Counted from the first letter of the stretch, positions 5,945 through 16,100 are shown. The stretch is DNA of 25,749 bases from Thermacetogenium sp. UBA5472 (GCA_002426495.1 DIQC01000010.1:1-25749); one strand, 5' to 3'. Numbers and translations: made by a program. The notes: generated from the letters alone by a model not told the origin.

Positions 5945-7258
5945 ATGAAAGCTGACAATGTAATTATTATGGGAGCAGCAGGAAGAGATTTTCACAACTT
6001 TAATACCTATTTCAGAGGTAACCCGGCCTACCGGGTAGTGGCCTTCACAGCGACTCAAATACCAGATATTGACGGAAGGGTATATCCCCCTAAATTAGCC
6101 GGGAAGGACTACCCTGACGGCATCCCCATCTACGCAGAAGAGGACCTGCCTGAATTGATCAAAAAGCACCAGGTTGATCAGGTTGTCTTTGCCTACAGTG
6201 ACGTAGCTCATGAAGACGTGATGCACAAGGCATCATTAGTTGCAGCCTGTGGAGCCGACTTCAGGCTGATGGGGCCGAAAACAACAATGCTCAAGTCCAA
6301 GCGCAAGGTTGTTTCGGTAACAGCTGTCAGAACTGGCTGCGGGAAAAGCCAGACAACCAGATATGTTGCTAAAATTCTTAAAGATGCCGGCAAGCGTGTC
6401 GCCGTTATCAGACACCCTATGCCTTACGGCAATCTGGAGGAGCAGGCGGCTATGAGGTTTGCCACCTATGAAGATTTAGACAAATATGACTGCACCATCG
6501 AAGAGAGGGAAGAATTTGAGCCCCATATCGATGAAAATATAGTGGTTTATGCAGGGGTTGACTACGAACTCATCCTGCGTCAAGCAGAGGAAGAAGCAGA
6601 TGTAATCCTCTGGGATGGGGGAAATAACGATATCCCCTTCTATTTCTCTGATCTACATATAGTAATAGTAGATCCACACCGCCCCGGACATGAAACCACC
6701 TACCATCCTGGCGAAACCAACCTGCGCATGGCTGACATCGCTGTGGTCAATAAGATTGACTCCGCAGACCCAGCAAAGGTGGAGATGGTTAAGGAAGCTG
6801 TAACCAAATATAACCCCGAAGCCAAAATCATCATGGCCAACTCACCTATAGCTGTAGATGATCCTGAAGCAGTGAAAGGAAAAAAGGTTCTGGTGGTGGA
6901 AGATGGGCCCACACTTACCCATGGAGGCATGTCCTATGGCGCCGGGATAATTGCCGCTGAAAAGCTAGAACCTGCCGAAATAATTGACCCTCGCCCCTAT
7001 GCTGTAGGCACGATTAAGGATACCTTCGCCAAATATGGCCACCTGTCCAAGCTGCTTCCGGCCATGGGATATGGTAAGTCCCAGATCGAGGAACTGGAAG
7101 AAACCATCAACAGCTCTCCGGCTGAAGTAGTCGTCATCGGAACTCCGATCGACCTGCGCAGGGTGATGTCCTTAAAGAAGCCGGCAGTAAGGGTGAGATA
7201 CGACCTAGAGGAAATAGGCACTCCCCAGATTAAAGAGATGCTGGAAAAACTGCTGTAA
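5945..7258 (+). CDS. Cyclic 2,3-diphosphoglycerate synthase-like P-loop GTPase
   Basis: A 437-aa cytoplasmic protein that I recognise as the family named after archaeal cyclic 2,3-diphosphoglycerate synthetase. Residues 1-115 form a Rossmann-like domain (NVIIMGAAGRDFHNFNTYFR). Residues about 122-330 are a P-loop NTPase: Walker A with the G-x-G-K-S core (TGCGKS, residues 130-135), a switch-like WDGGNND (223-229) and the guanine-type specificity motif VNKID (268-272). A conserved SYGAG segment and a C-terminal G-T-P-I-D-L-R-R strand follow. The ATG follows AGAGGTGG. Archaeal members make cyclic DPG as a thermoprotectant in methanogens; bacterial homologues have no proven role, so the reaction is uncertain. 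It is the second gene of the operon led by the GNAT gene. Confidence 0.8.
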   Translation: MKADNVIIMGAAGRDFHNFNTYFRGNPAYRVVAFTATQIPDIDGRVYPPKLAGKDYPDGIPIYAEEDLPELIKKHQVDQVVFAYSDVAHEDVMHKASLVAACGADFRLMGPKTTMLKSKRKVVSVTAVRTGCGKSQTTRYVAKILKDAGKRVAVIRHPMPYGNLEEQAAMRFATYEDLDKYDCTIEEREEFEPHIDENIVVYAGVDYELILRQAEEEADVILWDGGNNDIPFYFSDLHIVIVDPHRPGHETTYHPGETNLRMADIAVVNKIDSADPAKVEMVKEAVTKYNPEAKIIMANSPIAVDDPEAVKGKKVLVVEDGPTLTHGGMSYGAGIIAAEKLEPAEIIDPRPYAVGTIKDTFAKYGHLSKLLPAMGYGKSQIEELEETINSSPAEVVVIGTPIDLRRVMSLKKPAVRVRYDLEEIGTPQIKEMLEKLL

Positions 7259-7308
7259 GACACAGGAGAAACGAATATTCTATCACATCCTTTTAAATAG
7301 CTCTGAAA

Positions 7309-7354
7309 AACCGGGTGTGATGCCCGACTAATCCCAGCGGCATCACATCCGGTT
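7309..7354 (-). terminator. Strong terminator, mainly minus strand
   Basis: A 16-bp stem with one G-U pair (AACCGGGTGTGATGCC at 7309-7324 against GGCATCACATCCGGTT at 7339-7354) encloses 14 nt. On the minus strand it is followed by a T-run (CCGGTTTTTC), so it ends the 13-kb block that finishes at 7388. On the plus strand only TTTAA follows, but it may also serve the GTPase gene. Confidence 0.85.
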
Positions 7355-7387
7355 TAACTTATACCGATACTAATTTGTGCCCGGCTG

Positions 7388-8098
7388 TTATTTTAGCAAC
7401 GGACAGGAACAGCGATAACATTTGTCATCATTGATGTCATTCAAGGTAGAGCAGGCATTACAAAATATGATACTGTCTTTCGATTTATCATATTTTTCCA
7501 GGGTGCCCAGTCCTTTATGATGACGCACCCTATCGCCAATCTCAAAATAATTGTAGACAATATCGTCATCTTCTCTACCCCGTTCCACGATCTTGCCCTG
7601 AACGGTTTTGAATACCACCGTGTATAATGTGTATCTTTCCGTGTAATACTGCCCGTTGCTGTCTTTTTGACGCCGGGTCTTTTTCTCAATCTTTTTATCA
7701 ATGACCACCCCATCCCACTGTTTGACCATTGCGCGGCTGATGGTGGACAATAAAGCGATGGTCAGAAACATGCCCCCGATTCCCAGTCCGATGAAAAGAG
7801 CCTGGGGGTTATCCATTTCCGAACTGGTCTGACCATAGATGAAAAACCCTACGATTACGACCACGGCCAATATTCCAGCAAAAATGAAGGACCAAGCAGT
7901 GGCCTGCCGCTGATAGCTGGCAAAGGCCGGGTCATGGATCCGCTCGGAAAAACCGATCAGCTTCTGATTCCCCTCCCTTTGCTCTGTAGGTGTTTCGTGA
8001 TCCGGTTGATTTTCTGCTGTCTGGGACATAGGACTCCCACAGTTAGTGCAGAATTTGACGCTTTTATCAGAACCAGCACCGCAATTGGGACAAAGCAT
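7388..8098 (-). CDS. Membrane protein with zinc ribbons at both ends
   Basis: A 236-aa protein. The ATG at 8096-8098 is chosen because AGGGGAGG lies 9 nt upstream; an ATG three codons earlier would touch that site. Residues 3-20 form a zinc ribbon (CPNCG...CTNCG: C3, C6, C17, C20), and residues 213-230 a second one (CNAC...CYRC). Between them are a polar linker, two hydrophobic helices at about 68-88 and 101-121, and a beta-rich domain starting WDGVVIDKKIEKK and ending GDRVRHHKGLGTLEKYDKS. That domain resembles a DUF7489-type module; the name is from memory. The helix pair would put both ribbons in the cytoplasm. It is the last gene of the minus block, 85 bp after the DUF2207 gene. Function unknown. 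Confidence 0.75.
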   Translation of the reverse strand: MLCPNCGAGSDKSVKFCTNCGSPMSQTAENQPDHETPTEQREGNQKLIGFSERIHDPAFASYQRQATAWSFIFAGILAVVVIVGFFIYGQTSSEMDNPQALFIGLGIGGMFLTIALLSTISRAMVKQWDGVVIDKKIEKKTRRQKDSNGQYYTERYTLYTVVFKTVQGKIVERGREDDDIVYNYFEIGDRVRHHKGLGTLEKYDKSKDSIIFCNACSTLNDINDDKCYRCSCPLLK

Positions 8099-8183
8099 GG
8101 TTTTCATCCTCCCCTTTTTTCCAACCTTAAGGAACCAGCAAATCATTTTACATCCCTTTGATCAGCTGTATCGCCCGATCGCC

Positions 8184-10085
8184 CTATCTTCCCCCATAGC
8201 TGCCGCCACCTCCGCCACCGCCTCCGCCGCCGGAGAATCCGCCCCCGCCACCGGAACCGGATGATGACTTGCTGACGGCTTTCTGGGCGGAAGCTAAAGA
8301 ACGCTCGAATGATTTGCCGATGCCGTCAAAGGAATTGGTCAGGGCATTCATGCCGGAATAATGAGTCCCATACATCATCCAGCCATATCCGAAGCGATAA
8401 TCCCCGTCCTGCATATTGGGAAAGACAACTTCCAGCTGTTTGATGACTTCTTTGGCCACCCCCAGAGTCACTGCATAGACCAGATAATGCTCCCAGATGA
8501 TGAGGCTGGGAATTTCATGGCGCTGCATTTCCGAAAAATGCTCCAGGAATCTTTTAAAAGCTGCCCAGCGTACATAGTCTTCCTGCCCGGTAACAGAGCG
8601 TCGTTTGAAAAAGAGCGGTACGATGGCAATTATGAGCCCGGCTATGAGCATGCCCAAGCCGATGATTCCTATCCGAGCTGCCAGGACAAATCCCACCACA
8701 AAAAGGGCGACACCTCCTAACACTGTCAAAAGCGTCATACTGCCGTGGCTGTCAAAAAAGTTGTACCCTTCGCATTTCGCAGTGATGTCGGAAGTCCAGC
8801 CGCTCCAGAAGGCATGGAATTCTTCGCCGTTCTTTTTGGCGTACTCTTCTATGTCGGTCAAATAGATATAATCCTTGCCGCCGCCGATATCGTTTTTCAA
8901 GAAATCGATCAGTTCTTCTTCATGAGGCCTTAAAGTGGCTTCTTCCGGTTTGCGCAGCGCCGCCGGTTCCGGTGCCGGCATAAAACTGAGCCGGAAGGTG
9001 GTGACTTCTTTGCTACCTAATAATCTGCGTACCTGTACGGTGTCTTCCTCCAAAAAGAGGAATTGCCGCCGAGCCAGGTCCATAATGGTAGCCGTGATAT
9101 CATTGGCATTCATGGCCTTATAATTCCACAGAACACTGAGTTCTGCCGGACTGTAATTGGCCGGCAAGTCCCGGTAATAATCACCGTCAAAAACCGTGGG
9201 GTGTTTGCGCCCAAAGCTGCGCCACAACACAAAGACTACTCCTAGTGCAGCAGCCACGATTCCTACACCAGCGCCGGTCTCTACTTTTGCCATTGTCCTC
9301 TCTTTATTAGCTTTATCTGCCCAACCTTGTTCCTCAGCTAAAATATTGGACAGAGCCGGCTGATCACTATAGGCTTCTGCCGGTGCATCGGCAAAGAAAC
9401 TGATAGGCATGACCACCCGGCCTTCCATAAAGGTATAGGGCGGTAGATCGCTGACTTTCAGAAGGACCCCATCAGGTCCGGCAAATTCAACCTCCCCGTT
9501 TAAGGGGCCATGCCCCCAGATGCGGATATCCTCTCCCTGTTTGAACTGTTCCGCCCCCGGCGGCAGGGTGAGATTAACCTGGACATAGGAGATCTTATTG
9601 CCATTGGCTTCCCCGATGAATTTACGGTAGAGTTCCGCCACATCGGAGTGGACCTTGACTGCATTGATCAGCCGGTAGGAAACATCAAAAGTGCGCACCT
9701 GATCATAGGCATCAATGCTCCAGTCGATAATGATGTTGTCACCTTCAACTTTGGTCAGAAAGGTCCCGGGCGGACCATATTCGGTGCCGGGATTGAATTC
9801 GTATGGCTGGCCGTTTTCGCTCACCTGTACTTCGGTAACAGGGCTATCCCCCTGAGGGATCTCTACATAAAAGCCATTCCACTGTCCGGAAAAATCCACG
9901 GTGATTCTTTCAGTGACCAGCATGGAAGCATCAGGCAAGACCTGAGCATCCACAATGATTTGGTCCATGGTCAGTGACCGGTCTGCAAAGGCCGCCGGTG
10001 TCATAAAAGCCAGAACCAGAAAAAGACTCATGAAGAGACTTAACACTGCAGTGCGCCAATAACGGGAAAGCATTCTGATGTTCAT
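8184..10085 (-). CDS. DUF2207 membrane protein with Gly-rich tail
   Basis: A 633-aa protein. The ATG at 10083-10085 lies 7 nt after AAGGAG; the longer open frame upstream is only LemA read in another frame. A signal peptide (residues 1-34, AFA before D35) precedes an extracellular beta-rich DUF2207 domain (about 37-265). A helix follows at 270-288, then a conserved cytoplasmic region (FDGDYYRDLPANYSPAELSV onwards), two more helices at 450-470 and 472-493, and a C-terminal region ending in serine and then long glycine runs with SYGGR. The glycine tail is a hallmark of the family. DUF2207 proteins occur next to LemA in many bacteria, as here (13-bp gap). Their role is not established; an envelope function is inferred. 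Confidence 0.9.
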   Translation of the reverse strand: MNIRMLSRYWRTAVLSLFMSLFLVLAFMTPAAFADRSLTMDQIIVDAQVLPDASMLVTERITVDFSGQWNGFYVEIPQGDSPVTEVQVSENGQPYEFNPGTEYGPPGTFLTKVEGDNIIIDWSIDAYDQVRTFDVSYRLINAVKVHSDVAELYRKFIGEANGNKISYVQVNLTLPPGAEQFKQGEDIRIWGHGPLNGEVEFAGPDGVLLKVSDLPPYTFMEGRVVMPISFFADAPAEAYSDQPALSNILAEEQGWADKANKERTMAKVETGAGVGIVAAALGVVFVLWRSFGRKHPTVFDGDYYRDLPANYSPAELSVLWNYKAMNANDITATIMDLARRQFLFLEEDTVQVRRLLGSKEVTTFRLSFMPAPEPAALRKPEEATLRPHEEELIDFLKNDIGGGKDYIYLTDIEEYAKKNGEEFHAFWSGWTSDITAKCEGYNFFDSHGSMTLLTVLGGVALFVVGFVLAARIGIIGLGMLIAGLIIAIVPLFFKRRSVTGQEDYVRWAAFKRFLEHFSEMQRHEIPSLIIWEHYLVYAVTLGVAKEVIKQLEVVFPNMQDGDYRFGYGWMMYGTHYSGMNALTNSFDGIGKSFERSLASAQKAVSKSSSGSGGGGGFSGGGGGGGGGGSYGGR

Positions 10086-10098
10086 AAGAGATCTCCTT

Positions 10099-10656
10099 TT
10101 AAAACTCGACATTAACAGCTTGCCGGGCATCTGGTTCCCCCTGCAGGGTGAAATAGTCCACCATGGCAAAGCCCAGCATACCTGCCACCAGGTTGTTGGG
10201 GAATAATTCGACCTTGGTGTTGAATTTTTGCACAGTGTCATTATAGAATTGGCGAGCATAAGCGATTTTACCTTCGGTATCAGTGAGTTCAGACTGCAGC
10301 TGCAGAAAATTGGTGTTGGCCTTCAGTTCCGGATAAGCTTCAGCTACCGCAAACAAGGAGCGTAGGGCATTGCTGATCATGTTTTCTGCCTGCATCTGCT
10401 CCTGTAGATTCCCTGCATTCATGGCCATGTTCCGGGCCTGGGTCACGCTTTCAAAGGTCGCCTTTTCGTGCTGGGCATAGCCCTTAACTGCATTGACCAG
10501 ATTGGGAATCAAATCATAGCGCCGCTTCAGCTGCACATCCACCTGTGACCAGGCATTCTGTACCCGCTGTCTCAACTGTACCAGACTGTTGTAGATACCG
10601 ATCAGGAATACCGCTAATAATACCACGACAACTCCGAGAATTATAAATCCAACCAT
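10099..10656 (-). CDS. lemA: LemA family protein
   Basis: A 185-aa protein of typical length. One N-terminal membrane helix (residues 3-23, FIILGVVVVLLAVFLIGIYN) is followed by a long helical domain with the strongly conserved RVQNAWSQVDVQLKRRYDLI signature (32-51), the P-N-L-V-N-x-V-K-G-Y-A-x-H-E run and YAxQFYND near the end. LemA was named from a Listeria surface antigen epitope; the biochemical role is unknown, and the protein is probably a membrane-tethered helical bundle. The ATG follows AAGGAGGG with an 8-nt spacer. It is followed by DUF2207, its usual partner, and preceded by a 205-bp gap that may hold its own promoter. Confidence 0.95.
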   Translation of the reverse strand: MVGFIILGVVVVLLAVFLIGIYNSLVQLRQRVQNAWSQVDVQLKRRYDLIPNLVNAVKGYAQHEKATFESVTQARNMAMNAGNLQEQMQAENMISNALRSLFAVAEAYPELKANTNFLQLQSELTDTEGKIAYARQFYNDTVQKFNTKVELFPNNLVAGMLGFAMVDYFTLQGEPDARQAVNVEF

Positions 10657-10760
10657 TCTTTATCCCTCCTTCAAAATTACTTCCAACTTGAACTTTATTC
10701 CCTATTCTTCTACTATTATCCTGTTTACCAGTTTAACAATAGTTCAACAATGGTTAAGCA

Positions 10761-10766
10761 ATTATA
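10761..10766 (-). promoter_or_regulatory. Possible -10 box for the lemA-DUF2207 sub-operon
   Basis: On the minus strand TATAAT occurs about 105 bp upstream of the lemA start, within the 205-bp gap after the previous gene (10657-10861). No good -35 is found at 16-18 bp. A second, weaker -10 candidate (GATAAT) lies closer to lemA. The gap holds no gene and no clear terminator. Confidence 0.3.
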
Positions 10767-10861
10767 GTGACTGAATCCCTATAGAGACACTTATTAAACG
10801 CTCGTAATATAGCGAGTTAGAACAGCCTGACACTGCCTTCATTTTGCAGCCCTCCACTGCT

Positions 10862-11968
10862 TTAATGACTCTGGAAGCGTTCGTCTTTGATATCTAAATA
10901 ATTGGGACACCATTTGATAATAGTGTTGGCGGCCTCAGCCAGATCGATTTTAGTCATGCCTGTCATTTTATAGTATTCAAAATTGCCGCCAGGAGCTACG
11001 ACATAAACAATCCCCCGTCCCGGTGCATAATAGCTGATGCTCTGCTGTCCTACCGCCTGGTTATCTTCATAAAGCAGCAGACAGTCCTCGAATTTAGCAA
11101 ACCCCAGGTCAAGATCAACACCCATATCCATGACTTCATATAGAATAGAGCCGTATTCACTGTCATAGCTCCATTTCTGGCCCACCGTCATATTGTTTTT
11201 TAAGACCGGAAATATTTCAAAGGGAGAGGAATCCATGATGTAATAAGTCCCATCATTCCGTTCCACATAATGAAAACCAAAGCCATATTCCTCGCCCATA
11301 TCGATGCCCACTTCCACATCAGTGACCCGCACCGATTCGTTAGGAACGGCCTGGCCGCTGATGCGATCCACGACCCCTGACATGCCATCGGTATAATTGA
11401 CAAAGAAAGTGCATTTCAAGCCTGGCTCAGTCAAATAAGTTGCCGCCTGGGACAAATCTGCCTGTGGCACAGTCTGGTCAGGCTCCTGTGCGTTCTGAGA
11501 ACCGGCATCAGTTGCCGGAGTGCCATTCTGCTGGGTAACTGCTTGCCCGGATCCATTTATATTACCACTTGGATCATCCTTGGAAAGCCACCAGTAGATT
11601 CCTCCTCCAGCCAAAAACAACAGGACCAGGACTGAAACCATGATGAACAGAGCATTTTTGCTCCCCCCAGGATTGGTTCCCGGAGGATCATAGTTTCTGC
11701 CCGGCATGGGACCGGGGCCTCCTGCTGGCGGTGCTGATGGAGCATAGGGAGCAGCCGAATTCTGTGGCTGTTGATAGCTCTGCTGCTGTGGCTGTTGATG
11801 AGTCGGTGCCACAGGAGGCGGTGCCACCGGCCGGCTTGGCGTGACTGGCGCAGCAGACGCCGCAGGCTTTTCTGTCATGGAATTGATATCAAAGCCGCAT
11901 TCACCGCAGAACCTGTCTCCAGACACTAATGAAGCTCCACATTCCGGACAAACCTTTAAATCACTCAT
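10862..11968 (-). CDS. Zinc-ribbon protein with one membrane helix and outer domain
   Basis: A 368-aa protein whose ATG lies 8 nt after AAGGAGG. Residues 7-24 form a zinc ribbon (CPEC...CGEC: C7, C10, C21, C24). Residues 34-103 are a disordered Pro/Gln/Ala-rich linker. Residues 106-128 are a membrane helix (ALFIMVSVLVLLFLAGGGIY), followed by a Gly/Asn/Gln-rich spacer. The outer domain (about 170-350) contains GQKWSYDSEYGSILYEV and YYAPGRGIVYV, a W-x-Y-...-Y-Y-A-P-G-x-G pattern seen in uncharacterised secreted beta-rich domains. The zinc ribbon would be cytoplasmic. It ends before the lemA gap and starts 31 bp after the next upstream gene. Function unknown. Confidence 0.75.
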   Translation of the reverse strand: MSDLKVCPECGASLVSGDRFCGECGFDINSMTEKPAASAAPVTPSRPVAPPPVAPTHQQPQQQSYQQPQNSAAPYAPSAPPAGGPGPMPGRNYDPPGTNPGGSKNALFIMVSVLVLLFLAGGGIYWWLSKDDPSGNINGSGQAVTQQNGTPATDAGSQNAQEPDQTVPQADLSQAATYLTEPGLKCTFFVNYTDGMSGVVDRISGQAVPNESVRVTDVEVGIDMGEEYGFGFHYVERNDGTYYIMDSSPFEIFPVLKNNMTVGQKWSYDSEYGSILYEVMDMGVDLDLGFAKFEDCLLLYEDNQAVGQQSISYYAPGRGIVYVVAPGGNFEYYKMTGMTKIDLAEAANTIIKWCPNYLDIKDERFQSH

Positions 11969-11999
11969 TCATTTTACCTCCTTTTTAAACTGGATCATC

Positions 12000-13112
12000 T
12001 TATATCGGCGTTCCACAGCCGGTACAGAATTTCTTGCCTGGTCTGAGTTCAGTCCCGCACTGCCCACAGTATTTCATAACTGAGGCTTCCACTTTGGCAA
12101 CTTTGGCCGGAGCGGTGCCCCCTATCACTTTTTGCAGGGCTTCGATCCATTTCAACAGGATCTGGATAAGTTCAGGCATGGTGCTGGTCTGATGCCGAAA
12201 CCGCGACTCGCCCTCAGCTGCAGTCTCAAAGGAAAATAAATGATTGGTAAAGGCCGTGGATGTCAGAAACACCTGGGAAAGGCCCTTTTCCTGGCCATTG
12301 ACCAAAGCCGTGGCCTGACATCCGATGGACCCCAGCCAGCTGGTAATGAACTCGGTGCCCATGAGCCGCGAACGCTCCCCTAAAGTCAAGGCATTTTCAT
12401 CACTGGTCAAAAACCCCAGTTCCTCTGCTTTCTTAATGTGCTCAGGTTTCAGGGCGATTTTGCTCCCTTTCAATCTGGGGGTGAGCTCAAACAGGGTAGG
12501 TAAAAGCCAGCGTTTGTCCTGACTGGACAGAGAACGTCTCAGCAGTTGGACAAAGTCCTGAGTGCTGATGGACAGATCGAGGCCACCCCGGTAATCCAGC
12601 ATGCTCTCCATATAGGAGCGGCGGTAAATGTCAATGCAGTGCAAAGCACAGACCAGAACTTCCATGGGCAGGACCTCGGGAAACACCGGCTGATAGCTGC
12701 TGGCAGCTTTGGAGGCATAGATATCCGACCACCACTGTAGAAAAGATTCTTCATTGTCAAACAACAGCAGCAAGAGATTACCGTCACTGCCCTGAAAATG
12801 AACCAAAACATCATTATCTTCCAGGGAAAGAAAAACATGATAGGTCTCTTCAGCTGAACCAGCTCCCCCACGGTTGAATTCGATTTTCAGATCAGGAGCC
12901 AGCAATTTTTTCGCCATTGATGTAAAATTGGCGCTTTCCGCCAGCGTTTTAAATAATTCCGAAGGACTGGTGGTGGCAGCCTGTTCCGCATTATAGCTGT
13001 ATGGCGAAAGCTGATTCCCGTTCAATCCTGAACGTCTGAACAAATGATCGATGTCTGCCGGAGCTAGCTTGAATACCTCAAGAGCGCCCGGCTTTTCCAT
13101 ATTCATTCCCAT
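12000..13112 (-). CDS. Unknown soluble protein with C-terminal zinc ribbon
   Basis: A 370-aa protein; the ATG follows AGGAGG with a 7-nt spacer. I do not recognise the main domain. Residues 1-110 start with a helical segment and contain strands such as VFLSLEDNDVLVHFQGSDGN followed by LLLLLFDNEESFLQWW. The middle (about 150-260) is helical, with an LFELTPRLKGSKIALKPEHI segment that looks like a winged-helix-type insert. The last 25 residues are a zinc ribbon, YCGQCGTELRPGKKFCTGCG (C349, C352, C363, C366). There is no signal peptide or membrane helix, so it is probably cytoplasmic. It sits directly after the giant repeat protein (30-bp gap), suggesting a linked role such as a chaperone or adaptor, which is speculation. 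Confidence 0.7.
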   Translation of the reverse strand: MGMNMEKPGALEVFKLAPADIDHLFRRSGLNGNQLSPYSYNAEQAATTSPSELFKTLAESANFTSMAKKLLAPDLKIEFNRGGAGSAEETYHVFLSLEDNDVLVHFQGSDGNLLLLLFDNEESFLQWWSDIYASKAASSYQPVFPEVLPMEVLVCALHCIDIYRRSYMESMLDYRGGLDLSISTQDFVQLLRRSLSSQDKRWLLPTLFELTPRLKGSKIALKPEHIKKAEELGFLTSDENALTLGERSRLMGTEFITSWLGSIGCQATALVNGQEKGLSQVFLTSTAFTNHLFSFETAAEGESRFRHQTSTMPELIQILLKWIEALQKVIGGTAPAKVAKVEASVMKYCGQCGTELRPGKKFCTGCGTPI

Positions 13113-13142
13113 ATCAATGCCTCCTGTCTATTGTTTTCTCAT

Positions 13143-16100
13143 TTATCTTTTGACGTTTCTGATGGCGCCGATACGGCTGCTTACTTTATTCAAAAAGTCT
13201 CCCGGAGAACTATACCCCAGTTCCTGCAAACGGGCGGCCCGCGCTGCCGGCGATAGGCTCTTGTCTTTGACGACAGCGATCGCCTGTGTCATATTATCAG
13301 GCATGGCTTCCACCCGGTAACCCATATCCCGATAACCTTGCTCCACCCCTTCTGCCACACATGCCGTTTTGCGCAATTGCTCCATAGCCTCGGTCTGATT
13401 TCGCATCACCTGGGCGGGAGTATCTCCGGCGTTCCAATAATCATCGAATTTCTTCTGTTCCATCAAGGATAATTGCTCCGGATCCAGCATGGTCCCCTGC
13501 CCTTGCTGGGTCAATTCATATCCGGTGGAAGGCCGCATCGGTTTACCGTCGATGGTCACATAATCTACCCCGCGAGCGATTTCATCCTCTGTGAGTTCGA
13601 TCATCGGCCTGCCCCGCATATCTCCATCCTGTATGTGCCAGGTCCGCTGATTGCTGAAATCCCGCCCGGCAGACAGATCGAATTGATCCATGGCGGCTTC
13701 TTCATGATGTTTAGCCCATTGTCGAACTCGTGCCGCTTCATCCATGTTAGCCCAGTCGGTATCTGGAAAACGCCGGACAGCTTCATCCACGCTGTACCCT
13801 GAGTTATCCGCCAGGGCTTTATAGTAAGTATCTTCCCATTCCACTTTAGGAATCTCCACCCATTCAGGCCCCTGAGGGCCTTGTACCAGTTTTTCAGCGA
13901 TCACATCATTATCCGTATTGATATTGAAATCAGTCTGTTCCGTACCCGGAGTACGTACAGTCGTAACTCTTATCCCCTCTGGATCCACATCCGGATAGCG
14001 GTTATGCAAGTGCTCTTCTACGGTTCGATAAGAAGGTTGATGTATACCCTCATCCATGGCACGATTGAACTCTCTCTGTATACCCTGGGCTTCCTGGGGT
14101 GTCAATTGGTTGCCTAGGCTATCCATTTCCTGAAGGTCTTTCAGTGTTCTCATGGAAGCAGGATCGGATTTCATTTCCATAGTATCCTCAACTGTCAGCT
14201 GTTCTCCCCGTTGAACCTTGTCTGCCAGGTTCCAGGTTCTTTCCTCAGCCTGAATCTTGTATTCATCATAAATGGCCTGCTCTCTGATCAATTCCTGTTG
14301 TCTGGCCGGTGGTAATTGATCAAAATCCTTGACATTCTGCTGCATGGTTCTTTCCGCTCGGGTAACAGCAGCCGGATCAGATAAGACCTCTTCGGGCGTT
14401 CTTGCCCCTCGGCTAAGCGGGAGACGTTCCCCGTTTCCTTCCGGTACTCCACCCTCACCACCTCGGGATGGGGGACCTCCCGAATCACCTGGTCCGTCTC
14501 CTCCACCCGGGGGTTCACCTGGTCCATCCCCACCTGCTTCAGCAGAGTTTGGCCGGGTATCCGGACTGTCAGGAGTTTTAACTCCGTCGGCGGTGCCTTT
14601 TCCTTTGACCATGTCATCACTGCTGGAGGTAGCAGACTTGCCTCCGCCTTCAGCTATATCATCACTGCTGGAGGTGGCTGCCTTGCCCCCGCCTTCAGCT
14701 ATGTCATCACTGCTGGAAGTGGCGGCCTTGCCCCCGCCTTTAGCTATGTCATCACTACTGGAAGTGGCTGCCTTGCCTCCACCTCTGGCTATGTCGTCAC
14801 TACTGGAAGTGACTGCTTTGCCTCCACCTCTGGCTATATCGTCAGTGCTGGAAGTGGCTGCTCTGCCGCCGCTTTCGCCCACATCAGTCCAACCATCCGC
14901 CGCAGATTTAGAAACCCTACCGGCCATATCTCCGGTGCTGTCACCGATGGTTTTTCCAGCGCCTTTGGTTACATCATCAAAAGAATCCGCCACTGATTTC
15001 AGCCCATAATCCATTCTGGCACTATCGATGATCTCTTTAGCCGCCTTATCACTGCCTATGTCTACCAGGCGTTTGTTGATCTGGTCGAGGGATTCCTCGG
15101 CAGAATCTTTACCGACCATCCCCAGATAATGGCTCCAGGTCTGATTCTTAGCACCGACTTTTAGGATGGCAGTTTCCACAACATCAGCTGTCTTATTAGT
15201 AAAGGCGGGGAATCTTTCCATCATCTCTCCCATAGCCTTACTGCCGGCTTCTCCTGCCAACCATCCCATTTGCTCTCCCAGCACATATAGGCCGACCGCT
15301 TTCGATACTGCTCTGAAGTCTGATCCTCCTTTGGCTATCTCATCCTGTATACGGTACATGGCTTCGGCTACATTCATAGCCCCGTCCATGGTCGCGTAAG
15401 TAAGGCTTCCACCCAGTCCTCCGGTAGCCCCCGTGATCATAATCCTGGCTCCCATACCAAGCCATGATGTGCTGCCATCTGCCTTTTCGCCGGTAAATAC
15501 TTCCTTGGCGGTTGCTAAATTAGATTCCAGAGCCCAGCCCAGCTTTTTAAACCAATCCTCTCCCCAGCGTTGTCCGGTGTCGGCTGTGGTTTTGCCCAGG
15601 ATGCGATTATCGATGACCCGGCGAATCTTATCCATTTTCTCCCGATCCAATTCTTTTCCTGCCAGCATGTCATCTTTAAGGCCTTGGATCGCCTTATCTA
15701 CATCACCGGGGCCGCCTGGAGTTCCGATATCATATTTGTCGGAAACATTTCGCATTTGCTCCAGCTTTCGCCAATCCTCCAGGTTTTTGTCTATGGCTTT
15801 GCTGGTCGCATCCTGGCGTTGGCTCATCTTTTCTATATCTATGGCAGCCCTCCGTTTATCTTCAGCAAAATCCTGCTGCCAAGATTCAAATCGGTCGGGA
15901 TCAAAATCATTACCGCTTTCGGTATTGACCCATTTTCCGGTTACTGCATTGTATTCGATTTCATAGGTCCGCCCGTCACCTGTTCCCACCAGTGTTTGTT
16001 GGTCTCCATGCCGAGGACCTGCATATCCAGGTTCATATTCATAGGTGGAAGTGGCCCCCGTTTCCGGATCAGTATAATCGAAAGTGTTACCCGGCTGGAT

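Noticed and set aside
10086..10259. Longer N-terminus for the DUF2207 protein (start at 10259)
   Set aside because: It overlaps lemA in another frame and would hide the signal peptide; the ATG at 10085 has a good ribosome binding site.
14329..15009. Plus-strand 226-codon frame rich in Pro/Ser/Leu
   Set aside because: Mirror of the 15-residue repeats and the Gly/Pro spacer of the giant gene; no start signals.
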